A stretch of DNA of 43,776 bases from Rhodocyclaceae bacterium (GTDB lineage Bacteria; Pseudomonadota; Gammaproteobacteria; Burkholderiales; Rhodocyclaceae): positions 1 to 43,776 of the forward strand of contig JADFDU010000019.1 of the NCBI GenBank assembly GCA_018262775.1, given 5' to 3'. The position numbers and the translations under genes are program-made. Shown here piece after piece: positions 42,733-43,776 of this stretch. The notes beneath the pieces are model-generated. The model saw only the letters and a list, made by a program, of their open reading frames with translations, ran no database searches and was not told the DNA's origin. The stretch's first letter is position 1; each line of letters starts with the position of its first letter.

Positions 42733-42756
42733 TGGTTCGAAATGTCAGAGAGGCCC

Positions 42757-42792
42757 AAAAAAGAAAACAAGCCGCTCCGCGGCTTGTTTCGG
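42757..42792 (-). terminator. Intrinsic terminator after apbC (upstream of dcd)
   Basis: A perfect 11-bp stem AAACAAGCCGC/GCGGCTTGTTT with 3-nt loop (42765-42789). On the minus strand it is followed by TTTTCTTTTTT. It should stop apbC transcription and lies only 24 bp above the dcd start, so dcd needs its own promoter overlapping it or relies on read-through. Confidence 0.88.
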
Positions 42793-42799
42793 CACAGGC

Positions 42800-42870
42800 T
42801 AACTTCGCTTGCGAAGTTAAGGCCGCAGAAAGCGGCCGACCGTAGCCAAAGAGCGGATTATCCGCTCTTT
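42800..42870. other. Three further perfect hairpins between dcd and apbC
   Basis: TAACTTCG/CGAAGTTA (42800-42819, loop CTTG), GGCCGC/GCGGCC (42821-42837, 5-nt loop) and AAAGAGCGGA/TCCGCTCTTT (42848-42870, 3-nt loop) follow one another with gaps of 1-10 nt. A run of nine G is at 42872-42880. With the neighbouring terminator they make four hairpins in 106 bp. Confidence 0.85.
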
Positions 42871-42944
42871 CGGGGGGGGGTCAATGCCTGGCGACTGCCT
42901 GGCGACTAACTGGCCACCTGGGGCCGCCCGGCAACGCCGGCGAT

Positions 42945-43776
42945 TCAGGTGTTCTGGATCACGATGTTGGGAAACTTGGCGGTCATGTCCCTGGCCTGGT
43001 CGGCGATCTTCACCGCGACGCGGCGGGCAATGTCGCGATAGATCTCGGCGATGCGGCCATCGGGATCGGCCACCACCGACGGCTTGCCGCAATCGGTCTG
43101 CTCGCGGATCTTGATGTCCAGCGGCAGCGCGCCGAGGAACTCGACCTCGTAGTCCTTGCACATCTTCTCGCCACCGCCGGAGCCGAAGATGTGCTCCTCG
43201 TTGCCACACTTCGAGCAGATGTGGATGCTCATGTTCTCGACGATGCCGAGGATGGGAATGCCGACCTTCTCGAACATCTTGAGGCCCTTGCGCGCGTCGA
43301 GCAGGGCGATGTCCTGCGGCGTGGTGACGATCACCGCGCCGGTCACCGGCACCTGCTGCGCCAGAGTAAGCTGGATGTCGCCGGTGCCTGGCGGCAGGTC
43401 AATCACGAGATAGTCGACGTCATGCCATTGCGTGTCGCCCAATAGCTGCTGCAGCGCCTGCGTCACCATCGGCCCGCGCCAGACCATCGGCGTCTCGACG
43501 TCGATGAGAAAACCGATCGACATGGCCTGCAGGCCGTAGGCCTGCATCGGCTCCAGCGTCTTGCCGTCGCGCGACTCGGGCTTGCCAGTGATGCCCAGCA
43601 TCTGCGGCTGCGACGGGCCATAGATGTCGGCGTCCAGCAGGCCTACACTGGCACCCTCGGCGGCCAGCGCCAGCGCCAGGTTCACCGCCGTGGTGGACTT
43701 GCCGACGCCACCCTTGCCCGAGGCCACGGCGATGATGTTCTTCACCTGCGGCACCAGCTTGACGCCGCGCTGCACG
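42945..43776 (-). CDS. apbC: Iron-sulfur cluster carrier protein ApbC/Mrp (5' end beyond the window)
   Basis: 277 residues visible of a P-loop NTPase that binds and transfers Fe-S clusters in the cytoplasm. It shows IIAVASGKGGVGKSTTAVNLALALA (deviant Walker A, GKGGVGKST), LLDADIYGPSQPQMLG (switch), VDYLVIDLPPGTGDIQLTL (Walker B region), and the cluster-binding CSKCGNEEHIFG with CxxC. The C-terminus ends NIVIQNT. The usual length is about 360, so an N-terminal DUF59-like or leader part of roughly 85 residues lies beyond the right edge. The codon at the very edge (GTG) is an internal valine, not a start. It ends upstream of the hairpin array and dcd. Confidence 0.95.
   Translation of the reverse strand, partial: VQRGVKLVPQVKNIIAVASGKGGVGKSTTAVNLALALAAEGASVGLLDADIYGPSQPQMLGITGKPESRDGKTLEPMQAYGLQAMSIGFLIDVETPMVWRGPMVTQALQQLLGDTQWHDVDYLVIDLPPGTGDIQLTLAQQVPVTGAVIVTTPQDIALLDARKGLKMFEKVGIPILGIVENMSIHICSKCGNEEHIFGSGGGEKMCKDYEVEFLGALPLDIKIREQTDCGKPSVVADPDGRIAEIYRDIARRVAVKIADQARDMTAKFPNIVIQNT

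Noticed and set aside
42882..42910. Short repeat GCCTGGCGACT next to the run of nine G
   Set aside because: Two copies only, probably simple slippage.
1..43776. CRISPR array, transposase, integrase, tRNA or rRNA genes
   Set aside because: Looked for on both strands by eye; no regularly spaced repeats, DDE/tyrosine recombinase motifs or cloverleaf-like segments were found.

Overview
The window looks like a chromosomal segment of a GC-rich betaproteobacterium, most likely of the Rhodocyclaceae/Sterolibacteriaceae type. This rests on codon use, on the glrK-qseG-glrR and apbC-dcd-arginine decarboxylase arrangements, on a TakP/FcbT-type TRAP transporter, and on GH57-rich glycogen metabolism. The genus is inference. 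No rRNA, tRNA, CRISPR array, transposase or prophage gene was recognised. Both edges cut genes: glyA on the left, apbC/mrp on the right.

Layout. 1-4.2 kb (minus): the start of glyA with a duplicated palindromic leader, then an ACP-fatty acyl-AMP ligase-PlsC fusion overlapping a histidine phosphatase gene. 4.3-7.9 kb: TRAP permeases dctQM (plus) convergent with their probable binding protein across a bidirectional terminator. 8.1-13.8 kb: pmbA (minus), darP and mog (plus), then a PilZ protein and a leucyl aminopeptidase with a 12-bp coding tandem repeat (both minus). 13.8-26.5 kb (plus): thyA, then a long carbohydrate block of glk, a DUF2934 gene, glgC, two GH57 enzymes, class I aldolase, alpha-glucan phosphorylase and glgA. 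No GH13 branching enzyme is present in the block. 26.5-30.5 kb (minus): a small membrane protein, a 345-bp gene-free stretch, and the three-gene glrK-qseG-glrR signalling operon. 30.6-31.1 kb: folA.

31.1-39.8 kb is the most accessory-looking part. Two paralogous exported FecR-domain proteins flank a sulfotransferase, a GNAT acetyltransferase, a PaaK-like adenylate-forming enzyme and a TPR-SPINDLY (O-GlcNAc transferase-like) protein. The second FecR protein ends in a TbpB-like barrel. It is encoded 12 bp after a Slam-like (DUF560) outer-membrane protein, which is preceded by a 35-codon ORF with a signal peptide. I read the minus-strand run 39756-33114 as a candidate type XI (Slam) secretion locus with its own cargo and possibly cargo glycosylation.

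39.9-43.8 kb (minus): an Orn/Lys/Arg decarboxylase, dcd and apbC, with an array of four perfect hairpins between apbC and dcd.

Cutting across these regions is a short bipartite DNA motif, AAAGTCAGT-N9-ACGGCG. It occurs seven times, plus one isolated first half, inside genes in different reading registers and between genes. It is far more frequent than chance and is the strongest unexplained signal here.
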